A DNA stretch of 64,000 nt from Porphyra umbilicalis. Its lineage: Eukaryota > Rhodophyta > Bangiophyceae > Bangiales > Bangiaceae. Position 1 is the stretch's first letter. Every line of letters begins with the position of its first letter. This document shows positions 63,115 to 64,000 of this stretch, one piece after another. Position numbers and translations under genes: made by a program. The stretch spans positions 124,001 to 188,000 of the forward strand of contig KV918810.1 of NCBI GenBank assembly GCA_002049455.2. Reading direction: 5' to 3'. The notes below the pieces were generated by a model. That model had not been told where the DNA came from. It was given only the letters and a program-made list of their open reading frames with translations, and made no database searches.

Positions 63115-63292
63115 TATTAAAATCACGTCACCAAACTTCCACGTGTTGTAAGAAAAAAAAACGAGACTATGGTGCGTGTCCCAAAAATGAGACATCGCGG
63201 TTTTTTCTTTTTTTTCTCGGCCCACTGGCCTTCTGCAACGGTCCGATGATGTAATGTGACTAATTTAGGGAAGGCGCATGTCATGTCACGTT

Positions 63293-63378
63293 GTGACATG
63301 TCATGACATTTCCTGTGTCAAGCCCCACGGGGTCGATTTCGCCGACGTCATGACACAGGAAATGTCATGACATGTCAC
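63293..63378. repeat. Perfect 28-bp inverted repeat with 30-bp loop
   Basis: Arms 63293-63320 and 63351-63378 are exact reverse complements (GTGACATGTCATGACATTTC and onward). Probably the core of a small fold-back element. Confidence 0.9.
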
Positions 63379-63560
63379 CACGTGTCAGACCCCCCCCCTC
63401 CGATCCTGTGCCTAAAAACGCATGCTGAGAATGCGACCAAGCGCGCCCCGTATGAGGCCCTTTCTTACCTGCGGCTTCGTTCGTGTGACGGTTCATGTGA
63501 CGATGTGGGGCGGCCAGCTATTGGCTGCAACACGAAACAAAGTGATCACATGTGATCACA

Positions 63561-63620
63561 TATGATCACACGAAGCAACGTCGGAAAAGAACTTTCCGAC
63601 GTTGCTTCATGTGATCACAT
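63561..63620. repeat. Near-perfect hairpin with a tiny loop
   Basis: Arms of about 28 bp around GAAGCAACGTCGGAAA with only a few bases of loop. Preceded by two further GTGATCAC units. A long snap-back palindrome of this kind is unstable in cloning and replication. Confidence 0.85.
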
Positions 63621-63644
63621 CGACCTTGCCGCGTGCTGGACTAG

Positions 63645-64000
63645 TGGAACGATTTCAAGTGCAAACTTGGAAACAATCAATTCCAATTTGACTGGTTTGA
63701 TGGACGTTCGAGTCCGTCGGCTCCTACTGGCTGCAGTCGAAAGCGACGCCATAGTCGAGTCGGGCCACGTCTTCCCCCATCTTTGGCAACGCCCCACGCC
63801 CCTCAGCCTTGTCCGAAAGACAAGCTGGTCCCCTACGCTGCCCTGTGGCAGATGGCCGCCTCTCCGTCCCCGTTTCTGTACGACAGCACAAATTCGAGGA
63901 TTCCTCAGCACGCCCGTAGCGCGATACGAGCGTACGCTGCAGGTATCATGGCGGGCCCAAGCTGCCCCCCCAACGGACTGCTTCCATGGCTCTGCACAGC
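63645..64000 (+). CDS. Partial coding region at the right edge, unidentified
   Basis: An open frame from 63645 (after an in-frame TAG, or directly after a possible acceptor CTAG|TGG) runs off the window. It reads WNDFKCKLGNNQFQFDWFDG, later KDKLVPYAALWQMAASPSPF and LYDSTNSRIPQHARSAIRAY. This balanced composition is unlike chance frames nearby. No ATG near the start, so it would be an internal exon or the remains of an element. Family not recognised. Confidence 0.35.

Overview
The window looks like nuclear DNA of a GC-rich, intron-poor eukaryote. The best guess is a bangialean red alga (Porphyra/Pyropia type); this is inferred from very high GC, Ala/Gly/Pro-rich proteins, few short GT-AG introns and heavy retroelement load, not from a marker gene. 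There is no prokaryotic operon, rRNA, convincing tRNA or CRISPR array.

Left half (about 2.4-31.7 kb): a set of nested mobile elements. The oldest layer is a Fanzor gene (eukaryotic TnpB-like, RNA-guided nuclease family). It runs on + from about 2870 to 12971 and has N-terminal zinc knuckles, a candidate 502-bp intron, and all three RuvC motifs plus the zinc ribbon. A young Ty1/copia element (4240-9198, 418-bp LTRs with 3 mismatches, 5-bp TSD ACGAC, intact 1308-aa Gag-Pol) sits inside it; removing the element and one TSD copy restores the Fanzor frame. Next comes a full-length non-LTR retrotransposon on - (12992-31573): RRM-like ORF1, an ORF2 with C2H2 fingers, RT and restriction-like endonuclease, and an ATGA overlap between the two ORFs. 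An 84-bp direct repeat flanks it; the repeat is also the 3' end of the Fanzor gene. That LINE is broken by a Ty3/gypsy chromovirus (14309-23112) and by an AT-rich element with a 9-bp TSD (23729-25358) that holds two MITEs of one family.

Middle (31.7-45.8 kb): host DNA of extreme GC content. Two diverged copies of a repeat (31990-33242 and 40411-41368), each with a small membrane-protein ORF, bracket a trypsin-fold membrane protein lacking the catalytic His (33719-35659) and a ZMAT2/Snu23-like spliceosome gene (39059-40021, -). A long uncharacterised helical protein follows (42841-45754, +). In these genes the reading frame breaks almost only at long C/G runs, so several frameshifts may be sequence errors.

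Right half (45.8-64 kb): ordinary, better-behaved genes. They are a mitochondrial-type two-ACT-domain protein (46497-47171, -), a small Gly/Ala-rich protein with one intron (48649-49311, +) and a ceramide synthase with two introns (50126-51783, +). Then come an intact Plavaka/KDZ-like transposase (53213-56755, -) and a divergent 748-aa protein of unknown function (58865-61111, +). The last 3 kb is packed with TA-flanked MITEs and perfect hairpins, and ends in an open frame running off the edge.

Divergence of paired repeats gives a relative history: the Fanzor insertion is oldest, then LINE (about 7% if the flanking repeat is its TSD), gypsy (about 1.8%) and copia (about 0.7%).
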